Part shown: positions 1-8,431 of the stretch, one piece after another
Position numbering within the stretch: position 1 is the first letter of the stretch
Layout: each line of letters begins with the position of its first letter
NCBI GenBank assembly: GCA_036264355.1
Contig: DATARD010000407.1
Location: 1 to 64,000, forward strand
Length of the DNA: 64,000 bases
Direction of reading: 5' to 3'
Source of the DNA: UBA5704 sp036264355
Lineage (GTDB): Bacteria; Acidobacteriota; Thermoanaerobaculia; Multivoradales; UBA5704
Notes under the pieces: generated by a model
Seen by the model: the letters and a program-made list of their open reading frames with translations, nothing else
What the model was told of the DNA's origin: nothing
Database searches by the model: none
Program-made: the position numbers and the translations under genes

Positions 1-254
1 ACCAGGATCATCAGCTCGACCGCCGGCGTGGAATGCTCGACGATCGGCTTCAGGCACCGATTACAGCACAGGGTCTGATCATACGAGAGATCGGCGCGCA
101 GAAAGAAACCGGGGTCCGTATGGACGACCTGCCCCTTCCACGTCACCGGTCCGAGCTCGATCAGCTCGGGCCTCTCCAGAGTCGCCGGCGAAATGCTCTG
201 CGTCTCTTCCCAGTTGAACGGCTCGTCGCGCACCTGATCCAGCCAAATCTGCAT
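1..254 (-). CDS. YceD/DUF177 family protein, 3' end cut off by window edge
   Basis: The visible 84 residues start MQIWLDQVRDEPFNWEE and include a Cys pair in CCNRCLKP. A conserved CxxC within an acidic N-terminal half is typical of the DUF177 (YceD) family, implicated in 23S rRNA accumulation. A GGAGGT Shine-Dalgarno sequence lies about 8 nt upstream of the ATG. In most genomes this gene precedes rpmF (ribosomal protein L32) and fatty-acid genes, which would lie beyond the left edge here, so that context cannot be confirmed. The CDS is open at its 3' end. The family call rests on the motif and size of a fragment. Confidence 0.72.
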   Translation of the reverse strand, partial: MQIWLDQVRDEPFNWEETQSISPATLERPELIELGPVTWKGQVVHTDPGFFLRADLSYDQTLCCNRCLKPIVEHSTPAVELMIL

Positions 255-313
255 ACACTGACCTCCAACCGGGCAACCGCGAAGGCTAAGGGATGATCGC
301 CCCGAAGTCAAAT

Positions 314-1672
314 TCAGCGCTTCGTCGCCGAGCAGCCGTCGAAGCGGAGGCGGAACGAAGGGGGGGATTGCGTCGCCGCGAGAGCGATCCGCTCGCACGG
401 GGCGAGCGGCCGCAGCAGGGTCTCCCAGTCGCGCCACCGCTGCACCTGCCGCGGCTCCACGAGCGGGATCTTCTCAAAGAATTTCCGGATCCGCGCCACC
501 ACCCGCACGGCCGGCGCCGGCTGCGCCCAGAGACCCATCACCAGGCGCCCGGTGTTTCCCGGCGTCCCGGCCAGCGTGCCGTTCTCCGGGGTCATCAGCG
601 CGGAGAGCCGCGGCGCCAGCGCCTCGGCATGCGCCAAGCTGGTGGCATCGACGGCAACAATCTGCCATCCGGCGGCATTCCCCTTCGGCAGGCCGCCGGT
701 GAGCAGACCAGCGAGCCCCTGGGTCGGCACTTCCCAGCGCTGGCCGCCGGGCGGATGAAACACGGCGCAGCCGGGCACGTTGCCGAGGATGCTGATGGTG
801 ACCCGCCCCGTCTCCTCACCCTCCCCGCTGTCGAACAGGGCGAAGGCGGCCGAGGGGAGCGGCTTGGTGGCCGCCGCCGGCCAGCTCGGTCCCGCCACGG
901 AGAGGAGGATCGGCGCTGCATCCGCCGGAAAGTCCGGCGCCGCCACGGACCCCGGGCGTTCCAGGGTGACTTCGAGATCCGCTCCCTGCCGGCGCAGCAG
1001 ATAGTCGCCGGTGGGCAGCTCGCTGACCTCCTTGTTGAGACGGAAGAGGCCGAGGACCTCCGGAAGCGGGGCCGCGGCGGCGGAAGAGGCGGGAGAGACG
1101 CCCTTGAGATCGGGAACGTCGCCGGAGGAGATCGTCCACATCCCTTCGCGCCAGGCAACCTTCACCACCCGCTCCTCCGGACCCTCGCCGCGCAGCTCGC
1201 GGACCTCGCCGCCGGCGAGCCACGGATTGTCCGCCAGCTTGCCCGACAGCCGCGCGATGGCGGCGACGGAGGGATAGACGCGGGCGACGAGCAAGAAGCG
1301 GTCTCCCGAGAGATCGGAGCAGGCCGCGATCTCGCGCGACGGCGGCACGGCGAAGGGGCCGAAGCCGGGCAGCACCGGCGGCGGCAGCCCGCCGACGCGA
1401 GCCACCGCCGCCAGCCAGTCGGCGCCGTCCTCCAGCCGGTTGCGCAGCACGCCGACGTTCTGGTGCGGATAGGGAACCCAGAAGCAGGCGTCGTAGGCGC
1501 CCGAGGCGAGCAGGCGGGCGGGCAGGCTGCCGGGCTCCGGCGCCGCCGCGCGCGCCCGCGCCCCATACCAATAGAGGACATGGCCGGTGAGCAGCACCAC
1601 GGCGAGGAGACCGAGGGCCACGGCGCGCAGCGCCTTTCGCCGCTTCCCCACCGGCCAGCTCACCGGGCTCAC
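314..1672 (-). CDS. Hypothetical membrane-anchored protein
   Basis: A 452-residue protein with one hydrophobic segment near residues 15-36 (ALGLLAVVLLTGHVLYWYG) behind a basic N-terminus. This suggests an N-in signal anchor with a large periplasmic domain. The rest is Ala/Pro-rich with no family I recognise; it contains several short beta-rich stretches and Cys residues at the two ends. Its ATG overlaps the stop of the upstream glycosyltransferase by 4 bp (ATGA), so the two are almost certainly translationally coupled. The pairing hints at an envelope or polysaccharide role, but that is inference only. Confidence 0.75.
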   Translation of the reverse strand: MSPVSWPVGKRRKALRAVALGLLAVVLLTGHVLYWYGARARAAAPEPGSLPARLLASGAYDACFWVPYPHQNVGVLRNRLEDGADWLAAVARVGGLPPPVLPGFGPFAVPPSREIAACSDLSGDRFLLVARVYPSVAAIARLSGKLADNPWLAGGEVRELRGEGPEERVVKVAWREGMWTISSGDVPDLKGVSPASSAAAAPLPEVLGLFRLNKEVSELPTGDYLLRRQGADLEVTLERPGSVAAPDFPADAAPILLSVAGPSWPAAATKPLPSAAFALFDSGEGEETGRVTISILGNVPGCAVFHPPGGQRWEVPTQGLAGLLTGGLPKGNAAGWQIVAVDATSLAHAEALAPRLSALMTPENGTLAGTPGNTGRLVMGLWAQPAPAVRVVARIRKFFEKIPLVEPRQVQRWRDWETLLRPLAPCERIALAATQSPPSFRLRFDGCSATKR

Positions 1673-3051
1673 CGGCCGAGCCCCAGGTCGGCCATCACGG
1701 CGGCCAGCTCGGCGAGGATTTCATCCTCATCTCCCCCCTCTTCACCTCCCCCCAGATCGACCGCCTCCGCGGCCACCGCCGCGGCGATGTCGGAGAGCAC
1801 GTCCGCCGGGGGGTAAGGCGCCAGCGGCGGCACCGCGCGGAACGGCTCCGGCCGCGCTTCCACGATCGCGCGCACGAAATCCGCATAACCCGCCGCCGAG
1901 CCCTCCAGGGTGTGATGCGCTGCGATGTGGCGGCGGGCGTTCTCGCCCATCCGCCGGCGCAGCTCCGGATCGCTCGCCAGGGCGCGGAGGGTGACGAAGA
2001 GCAGCTCCTCCTCGGTCGCGTCGAGATCGATCTTGGCGCAGCAGCCGTCCGGGATCTCGGCGAACGCCCCGGTGTCGCTCACCACCACCGCCTTGCCCAG
2101 TCCGAGGAGGCGGATCAGCGTGCCCGAGGTCTCGCCGGCGGACGGGTAGCGCAGGTTGATCGTCACGTCCGCCGCCGCCATGTAGCGGAGGAAGGCCGGC
2201 AGATCGGTACGGCCGACCGGCACGACGCCGGCGGACAGCTCCGGCGTGAGGAGCTTCGCGAAATCGTACTGCGGCGACACCTCCCCGACCAGCAGGTAGA
2301 GCGCACCGGGGGCCACCTCGCGGCGCAGGCGGGCGAAGGCGCGCAGGGCGACGTCCATCCGTTTCGCCGGGGTGATGAAGCCGAACGAGGCGACCAGGAG
2401 CCCCTGCGCGGGCAGACCGAGCGCGGCCCGCAGCGCCTCGGGAGAAGCGTTCGCGACCTCTCCAGGAGCATCAAGACTCAGATGATGCGGCACCTTGGCG
2501 ATGCGGGTGCCGGGGCGGCTCGCCAGCACCCGGTCGCGCGTGCAGTCGTTGTGCACGATCAGCCCGAGGCTCGCGTCCACCACCCGCTCGAACAGCGGAT
2601 AGCTCCACACGTCGAGCGGGATGCCGGTGCCGAGACTGCGCCGGGCCAGCGACTCGCCGGTGCGCCCATAGGCGTAGCGCATCTCCTCCACATAGCCGTC
2701 GAGATCGCCGCGGGAGAGCGTCATGCCGCGCACCAGGTGATGGAGCATCGGCTCATGCAGCACAACGATGCCGGGGACGCGCAGCAGCATCCGCCAGACG
2801 CGGGAGTGATACTCCGGATTGTTGCCGACGTGGTAGAGCACCGCGTCATAGCGGCCCGACTCCCACAGCGCCGGAAACGCCTTGTCGCCGCGGACGGTGA
2901 AGCGGGCGGCGATCTCAGGATCGACCCGCACCCCTTCGTCGACGAACGGTTCCACCTCCAGATGCCGGGCGAGGGCGGGAAGCAGCTCCGCGCTGTAGTC
3001 GGCGATCCCCGAAGGCTGCGGGGGCAATGGGCTGAAGTAGGCGAGGCGCAT
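1669..3051 (-). CDS. Family 4-like glycosyltransferase
   Basis: A 460-residue GT-B fold glycosyltransferase. The N-terminus MRLAYFSPLPPQPSGIADYS is the typical GT4 start, with the glycine-containing first loop. The C-terminal half carries a donor-binding region (SAGETSGTLIRLLGLGKAVV, then VSDTGAFAEIPD), where the usual EPFG-like acidic patch reads PSAGETSGT. It probably moves a sugar from a nucleotide-sugar donor to a cell-surface glycan; acceptor and sugar cannot be told. A longer reading frame extends upstream to a GTG at 3147, but its extra 32 residues do not resemble the family, so I chose the ATG at 3051. The gene is coupled to the membrane protein downstream. Confidence 0.85.
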   Translation of the reverse strand: MRLAYFSPLPPQPSGIADYSAELLPALARHLEVEPFVDEGVRVDPEIAARFTVRGDKAFPALWESGRYDAVLYHVGNNPEYHSRVWRMLLRVPGIVVLHEPMLHHLVRGMTLSRGDLDGYVEEMRYAYGRTGESLARRSLGTGIPLDVWSYPLFERVVDASLGLIVHNDCTRDRVLASRPGTRIAKVPHHLSLDAPGEVANASPEALRAALGLPAQGLLVASFGFITPAKRMDVALRAFARLRREVAPGALYLLVGEVSPQYDFAKLLTPELSAGVVPVGRTDLPAFLRYMAAADVTINLRYPSAGETSGTLIRLLGLGKAVVVSDTGAFAEIPDGCCAKIDLDATEEELLFVTLRALASDPELRRRMGENARRHIAAHHTLEGSAAGYADFVRAIVEARPEPFRAVPPLAPYPPADVLSDIAAAVAAEAVDLGGGEEGGDEDEILAELAAVMADLGLGR

Positions 3052-3150
3052 GAGTCGGCGGGCGCGAGGAACTGGAGATCGAAAACCGCAGAAATTCGCG
3101 GCGACGCTCGCGAGATTCGCGGAATACCTGTACGAGAGCCTGGGCACGCG

Positions 3151-4224
3151 TCAATTCCCTTCCCAGTCCCAGAAAAAATCTTTATTGGTGAGCGCGGACT
3201 CTTCCTCGGTCGTGGCCTCTTCCGGGGAGTAGCCGCCCTCTTCCGGCTTCGCTTCGCCGCGGATCACGGCGAGCTGCTCGACGAGATCGGTCGTCTCCCG
3301 TTCCCAATAGTCCACCGTGCCGAACTGCGGCCAGGCGGCCGGGAAGGCGGGATCGTGCCAGCGGCGGGCGAGCCAGGCGGCGTAGTGGATGAGGCGCAGG
3401 CCACGCAGGGTTTCGATCAGGCGCAGGGTGGAGCGGTCGAACTCGCGGAGCTGTTCGTAGCCTTCGAGGAAGAGGTCGCGCTGCCGCAGCGCCCAGCGGT
3501 CGCGGCCGGGCAGGGCGAGCCAGAGGTCCTGCACCGCCGGACCGATCGCCATGTCGTCGAAGTCGAGGACGTTGAGGAGACCGTCGCGGAAGAGGAGGTT
3601 GCCGAGGTGGAGGTCGCCGTGGATGCGGTGGACCGGCACGCCGTCGAGCTGCTTGTCGAGGATGTCGGCGATGGTGAAGGCGGTGTCGAAGTAGCGGTCG
3701 CGGAGGTGGGCGGGGAGGGTGCCGTGCTCGGCCAGCCAGTCGACGTTGTCGCGGATGTAGTGGTCGGCGTTGAGGAGCAGCCGGTGGGAAGCTTCCCGGC
3801 GGGCGCCGGCGTTGTGCAGACGGCCCACCAGCATGCCGAGGCGGCGGACCGTCGCGTCGTCGAGCTCGTCGGGCGCACGGCCGCCCCGCCGGTCGGAGAG
3901 GCAGTAATAGATGTTGTCGATCTGCCGCAGGGTGCCGCCGCCCGGAAACTCGCGCATGGTGCAGACCGGAACCTCGTCGGCCACGAGGTCGGCGAGGAAC
4001 TGGTGCTCCTCCAGGATCTGCTCCTCCGTCCAGCGGCCCGGCCGGTAGAACTTGGCCACCACCCGGGTGCGGTCTTTCAGCTCCACCTCGTAGACCCGGT
4101 TCTCGAACGAGTTGAGCGGATAGCTGACCGGATTGCAGGGCAGCCCTCCCGCCTCGACGGCGGCGAGCACTCTCTCGGGGGTGAGGGACAGGAACAGGTC
4201 GGTCGCGGGTGCCAGGTCCGTCAT
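3151..4224 (-). CDS. srkA: Stress response kinase SrkA (YihE)
   Basis: A 357-residue aminoglycoside-phosphotransferase-fold Ser/Thr kinase. Matches to E. coli YihE are strong in the N-lobe (PLNSFENRVYEVELKD, KFYRPGRWTEEQILEEHQF). The catalytic loop HGDLHLGN and the metal-binding DFDD follow in order. The family protects cells from stress-induced death by countering toxin pathways. The C-terminus has an extra acidic tail (EEGGYSPEEATTEEES). The ATG at 4224 is preceded by TACCAT and a 6-nt gap without a Shine-Dalgarno sequence, so the message may be leaderless. A GTG five codons upstream is possible but would overlap the -10 box. It is divergent from the small gene at 4274. Confidence 0.95.
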   Translation of the reverse strand: MTDLAPATDLFLSLTPERVLAAVEAGGLPCNPVSYPLNSFENRVYEVELKDRTRVVAKFYRPGRWTEEQILEEHQFLADLVADEVPVCTMREFPGGGTLRQIDNIYYCLSDRRGGRAPDELDDATVRRLGMLVGRLHNAGARREASHRLLLNADHYIRDNVDWLAEHGTLPAHLRDRYFDTAFTIADILDKQLDGVPVHRIHGDLHLGNLLFRDGLLNVLDFDDMAIGPAVQDLWLALPGRDRWALRQRDLFLEGYEQLREFDRSTLRLIETLRGLRLIHYAAWLARRWHDPAFPAAWPQFGTVDYWERETTDLVEQLAVIRGEAKPEEGGYSPEEATTEEESALTNKDFFWDWEGN

Positions 4225-4230
4225 GGAGCT

Positions 4231-4236
4231 ATGGTA
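4231..4236 (-). promoter_or_regulatory. Candidate -10 box of a leaderless srkA promoter
   Basis: TGTACCAT (extended -10 type) ends 6 nt before the srkA ATG. There is no good -35 element and no Shine-Dalgarno sequence. The spacing would put the transcription start at or next to the ATG. Confidence 0.5.
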
Positions 4237-4273
4237 CACGCGCCTTCAGTTACCATGCTCTCCAGGAGGTGCC

Positions 4274-4501
4274 ATGCGCGTCATCGATCCGCAGATCATG
4301 AACCGGGTGTTCGAGGTGACCGACGAGATGCCGCTCTCCCGCGAGGCGATCCAGGTGCCGCTGGTGATGCAGGGGGAGGGGAAGGTGGAGCGCCTCAAGA
4401 ACGGACGGTTCGAGATCACGCTGCCGGACACGGACGACCTCGGTCCGTTCCTGGCCGTCCTGGCCGGGCGCCTGCTGGCGGCGGGAGCTGTCCCCGGATA
4501 G
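4274..4501 (+). CDS. Small hypothetical protein
   Basis: A 75-residue soluble protein (MRVIDPQIMNRVFEVTDEMP...). The ATG follows AGGAGGT with a short 3-nt gap, which fixes the start; the frame stays open further upstream but without a start signal. It has no membrane segment, Cys residues or recognised motif. It ends about 95 bp before ettA and shares its direction, so it may be the first gene of an ettA operon. Function unknown. Confidence 0.7.
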   Translation: MRVIDPQIMNRVFEVTDEMPLSREAIQVPLVMQGEGKVERLKNGRFEITLPDTDDLGPFLAVLAGRLLAAGAVPG

Positions 4502-4595
4502 GCCGGGCGGAGCAGAGGAGCTATGCGCTACAATCCTTCTCTGTCGTCTGTCCTGTCGTTCGTCTCCCGAACCATCTGAGGAAGAGAAGAGGAAC

Positions 4596-6281
<1,686 letters not shown>

Positions 6282-6291
6282 GCGTTTCCCC

Positions 6292-6326
6292 GGCCTCGCG
6301 GAAAGCCATTCCGCGGGGCCGTTTTC
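6292..6326 (+). terminator. Rho-independent terminator after ettA
   Basis: A 10-bp stem (GGCCTCGCGG paired with CCGCGGGGCC, one G-U pair) with a 10-nt loop is followed by GTTTTCT. It lies 10 nt after the ettA stop and separates ettA from the sortase locus. Confidence 0.75.
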
Positions 6327-6346
6327 TCCCCTTCTTCAGTCTCTTC

Positions 6347-6362
6347 TGGCATCAGGTTTGCA
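6347..6362 (+). promoter_or_regulatory. Sigma-54-type -24/-12 promoter of first sortase substrate
   Basis: TGGCATCAGGTTTGCA has the invariant GG and GC with 10 nt between them, close to consensus TGGCAC-N5-TTGCA. It lies 65 bp before the ATG at 6427. A near-identical element precedes the second substrate gene. Confidence 0.65.
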
Positions 6363-6426
6363 AATTTTCGCAACGGGTCTCCTCCGGAAAGCCCGATCTG
6401 ACCCTGAACGGAGAGGAGAAAACATC

Positions 6427-7083
6427 ATGAAGAAGCAGATCCTCACTCTCGTGACCACCCTGTCTCTGGTGACCGCCGGCGCCGCCTTGGCGCAGGGAGG
6501 TGGCGGTGGAGCGAGCCCGACGCCGGGCTCGACAGCCAATACCGGCTCGATGCCGTCGACGCCTCCGTCGACCAGCTCCCCCACCACCAGTGGCACGACC
6601 GGCACCATGAGCACCACCGGCACCAGCACCGGAACGGACAACGGCATGGGGGGCAGCAACATCACGGGGACGACCGGGACCGGCACCGCCACCGGCTATG
6701 GCACCACCAATTCGGGCACTCCGGTTGACACCACGACCGGCACCACCGGCACGACCAACACCTACGGCACGAACACCGGCGCCACGACCGGCTCCGGCGC
6801 GGTGAACGGCGTCGGCACGACCACCACCGGCACCGGCACCACCGGCGCCTATGGCACGACCACCGGCACCTATGGAACGGGCACCGGCACGACGACCGGC
6901 ACCACCGGCAGCTATGACGGCACCTCCACCACCACCGGCACCGGTGGCATGGGCACGACCGACACCTCGGCCACGAGCACCGGCCGCCACCTGCCGAGAA
7001 CGGCGAGCGATCTGCCGCTGATCGCCCTGACCGGCCTCCTGGCGCTGGGTGCCGCCGCCACGCTGCGCACCCGCCGGGCCTAG
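6427..7083 (+). CDS. Secreted Thr/Gly-rich protein with LPRTA sorting signal
   Basis: A 218-residue protein. It has a signal peptide (MKKQILTLVTTLSLVTAGAALAQ), then about 160 residues of low-complexity Gly/Thr/Ser with scattered Tyr and Asn. The C-terminal sorting tail has LPRTAS at about 189-194, a hydrophobic helix (LIALTGLLALGAAATL) and a basic RTRRA end. This is the architecture of an LPXTG-type sortase substrate, with Ala instead of Gly at the last motif position. The Thr-rich body looks like a stalk or a glycosylation-prone surface layer. GGAGAGGAG precedes the ATG. The sortase gene is two genes downstream, and the second substrate shares the same tail pattern. Confidence 0.82.
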   Translation: MKKQILTLVTTLSLVTAGAALAQGGGGGASPTPGSTANTGSMPSTPPSTSSPTTSGTTGTMSTTGTSTGTDNGMGGSNITGTTGTGTATGYGTTNSGTPVDTTTGTTGTTNTYGTNTGATTGSGAVNGVGTTTTGTGTTGAYGTTTGTYGTGTGTTTGTTGSYDGTSTTTGTGGMGTTDTSATSTGRHLPRTASDLPLIALTGLLALGAAATLRTRRA

Positions 7084-7110
7084 TCGTCGGCCGTACGGTG
7101 GGACCGTATG

Positions 7111-7126
7111 TGGCACCTGCCTTGCA
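7111..7126 (+). promoter_or_regulatory. Sigma-54-type -24/-12 promoter of second sortase substrate
   Basis: TGGCACCTGCCTTGCA matches the sigma-54 consensus at every key position (GG-N10-GC). It lies 87 bp before the ATG at 7213, so the 5' untranslated region would be about 75 nt and would include the hairpin at 7147-7171. Confidence 0.75.
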
Positions 7127-7146
7127 AACTTCCTCTTTCGATGACA

Positions 7147-7171
7147 GCGGAGGCTCCGAGGGAGCCTCCGC
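7147..7171 (+). terminator. Perfect 11-bp hairpin between the two substrate genes
   Basis: GCGGAGGCTCC pairs with GGAGCCTCCGC across a 3-nt loop. No T-tract follows (CTTCC), so it is a weak terminator for the first gene. Because the promoter at 7111-7126 lies upstream, it would also sit in the second gene's leader RNA, where it could act as a stabilising or attenuating stem. Confidence 0.6.
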
Positions 7172-7212
7172 CTTCCAACAGGTAGTTCTCAACTCTGCAG
7201 AGGAGACATCTT

Positions 7213-7689
7213 ATGAAGCGTTTCATTCTTGCCAGCTCGACCATGTTCCTGCTCACCGCCGGCGCCGCGATGGCGCAGAATCCCCTCAACACCACGGCTC
7301 CGGGCCCGACCCAGGAGAAGCTGCCGGGGCAGACCAACAACGACCTGCCGAATCCGGGGCATCCGATCGCGGCTCCGACCACCGGCGTGCAGTCGCAGCC
7401 GGTGACCGAGAACGGCACGACCGAGGGGACGGCCGCCGAGAGCATGCAGCGTGATCAGACCGGCACGACGACCGGCACGACCGGCTCCATGAGCACCACG
7501 AGCACCATGGACAACACCACCTCGACCTCCACGACCACGACCGGCATGAACGACACGACCGGCACGTCGACGACCCATGTCCGCGCCCATCGCCTGCCGC
7601 GCACCGGGAGCGAGATGCCCCTGGTGGCCCTGCTCGGTCTCACCTCGCTGGCCGGCTTCGCCGTCCTCCGGGCGTCGCGGAATGCCTGA
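7213..7689 (+). CDS. Secreted Thr-rich protein with LPRTG sorting signal
   Basis: A 158-residue protein. It has a signal peptide (MKRFILASSTMFLLTAGAAMA) and a Pro/Asn/Thr-rich linker with Thr-Gly and Thr-Ser runs. The canonical cell-wall sorting signal has LPRTGSEMPL at about 128-137, a hydrophobic stretch (VALLGLTSLAGFAVL) and a short basic tail RASRNA. The tail matches the first substrate as LPRT[AG]S[DE][LM]PL, so both are probably processed by the same enzyme, the sortase encoded 82 bp downstream. AGAGGAGA precedes the ATG. The mature protein has no Cys and no catalytic domain, so a structural or surface-coat role is likely. Confidence 0.88.
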   Translation: MKRFILASSTMFLLTAGAAMAQNPLNTTAPGPTQEKLPGQTNNDLPNPGHPIAAPTTGVQSQPVTENGTTEGTAAESMQRDQTGTTTGTTGSMSTTSTMDNTTSTSTTTTGMNDTTGTSTTHVRAHRLPRTGSEMPLVALLGLTSLAGFAVLRASRNA

Positions 7690-7721
7690 GCCTGGCCTCT
7701 CGCAGCTCGTAAGCTCGTTCG

Positions 7722-7751
7722 ATCACCTGGCGCCTTCGGGAGCCAGGTGAT
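7722..7751 (+). terminator. Hairpin between second substrate and sortase
   Basis: ATCACCTGGC pairs with GCCAGGTGAT around a 10-nt loop containing CTTCGG, followed by TCTGTCTG. It may terminate or attenuate transcription so that substrates are made in excess over the sortase. Confidence 0.6.
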
Positions 7752-7771
7752 TCTGTCTGAGGGAGGTCGCC

Positions 7772-8431
7772 ATGTCCGTCCGTTGGCTCGAACGCCTGTT
7801 GCTGCTGATCGGGTTGATCTGTCTGGGCACGGTCGCCTACGCCTATTTCGACGCACGGCTGACCGCCCGGCAAGAAGGCCGGCGCCTCGACGAGGCGATC
7901 GAGCACAGGCAGCAGCAGGACCGCATCGCCGGACAGGCGCCGGCCGGATCTCGACCGGCGGCGGAGACCGATTCCTTCTCCGGTCTGTCCGCTCCAGCCC
8001 AGCCCGCGCCGGTCAAGCTGGAAGAAGGAGAGCTGGTGGGCCGTCTGGAGATCCCCCGTCTCGGGCTCTCCACCATCGTCCTCGAAGGCGTCGAGGCGGG
8101 CACGCTGCGCCGCGGCGCCGGCCACATCCCCGGCACGGTGGTCAACATCGGCATCGCCGGGCACCGGGACAGCTTCTTCCGCCCTCTCAGGGACATCGGT
8201 AAGAATGACATCATCACCCTCACCACCCCGGAGGCGACCTACCGTTATCAGGTCGAATGGACCCGGATCGTCGCGCCGGAGGAGACCGAGGTGCTCGCCG
8301 ACGGCGGGACGCCGGAGCTGACGCTGGTGACCTGCTACCCGTTCTCTTACGTCGGCTCGGCGCCGCAGCGGTTCATCGTCCGCGCTCAGCGGATCGGCGA
8401 CGAGAGCGGTCCCTCGCTCCCCTCCCCCTGA
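7772..8431 (+). CDS. Class D-like sortase
   Basis: A 219-residue membrane-anchored transpeptidase. A basic N-terminus is followed by one hydrophobic anchor (LLLLIGLICLGTVAYAYF), a linker, then the sortase domain from about residue 85. Catalytic residues are visible: His131 in GIAGHRD, Cys188 in LVTCYPF and Arg200 in APQRFIV. The TLVTCYP signature and small size fit class D/E enzymes. It should cleave the LPRT[A/G]S tails of the two preceding proteins at Thr and join them to an amine acceptor, which is unknown in a diderm envelope. GGGAGGT precedes the ATG. Its 3' end overlaps the convergent kinase gene by 46 bp. Confidence 0.92.
   Translation: MSVRWLERLLLLIGLICLGTVAYAYFDARLTARQEGRRLDEAIEHRQQQDRIAGQAPAGSRPAAETDSFSGLSAPAQPAPVKLEEGELVGRLEIPRLGLSTIVLEGVEAGTLRRGAGHIPGTVVNIGIAGHRDSFFRPLRDIGKNDIITLTTPEATYRYQVEWTRIVAPEETEVLADGGTPELTLVTCYPFSYVGSAPQRFIVRAQRIGDESGPSLPSP

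Noticed and set aside
293..1816. Long plus-strand frame opposite the membrane protein and glycosyltransferase
   Set aside because: Arg/Gly/Ala-rich composition without domains; shadow of the minus-strand genes in high-GC DNA.
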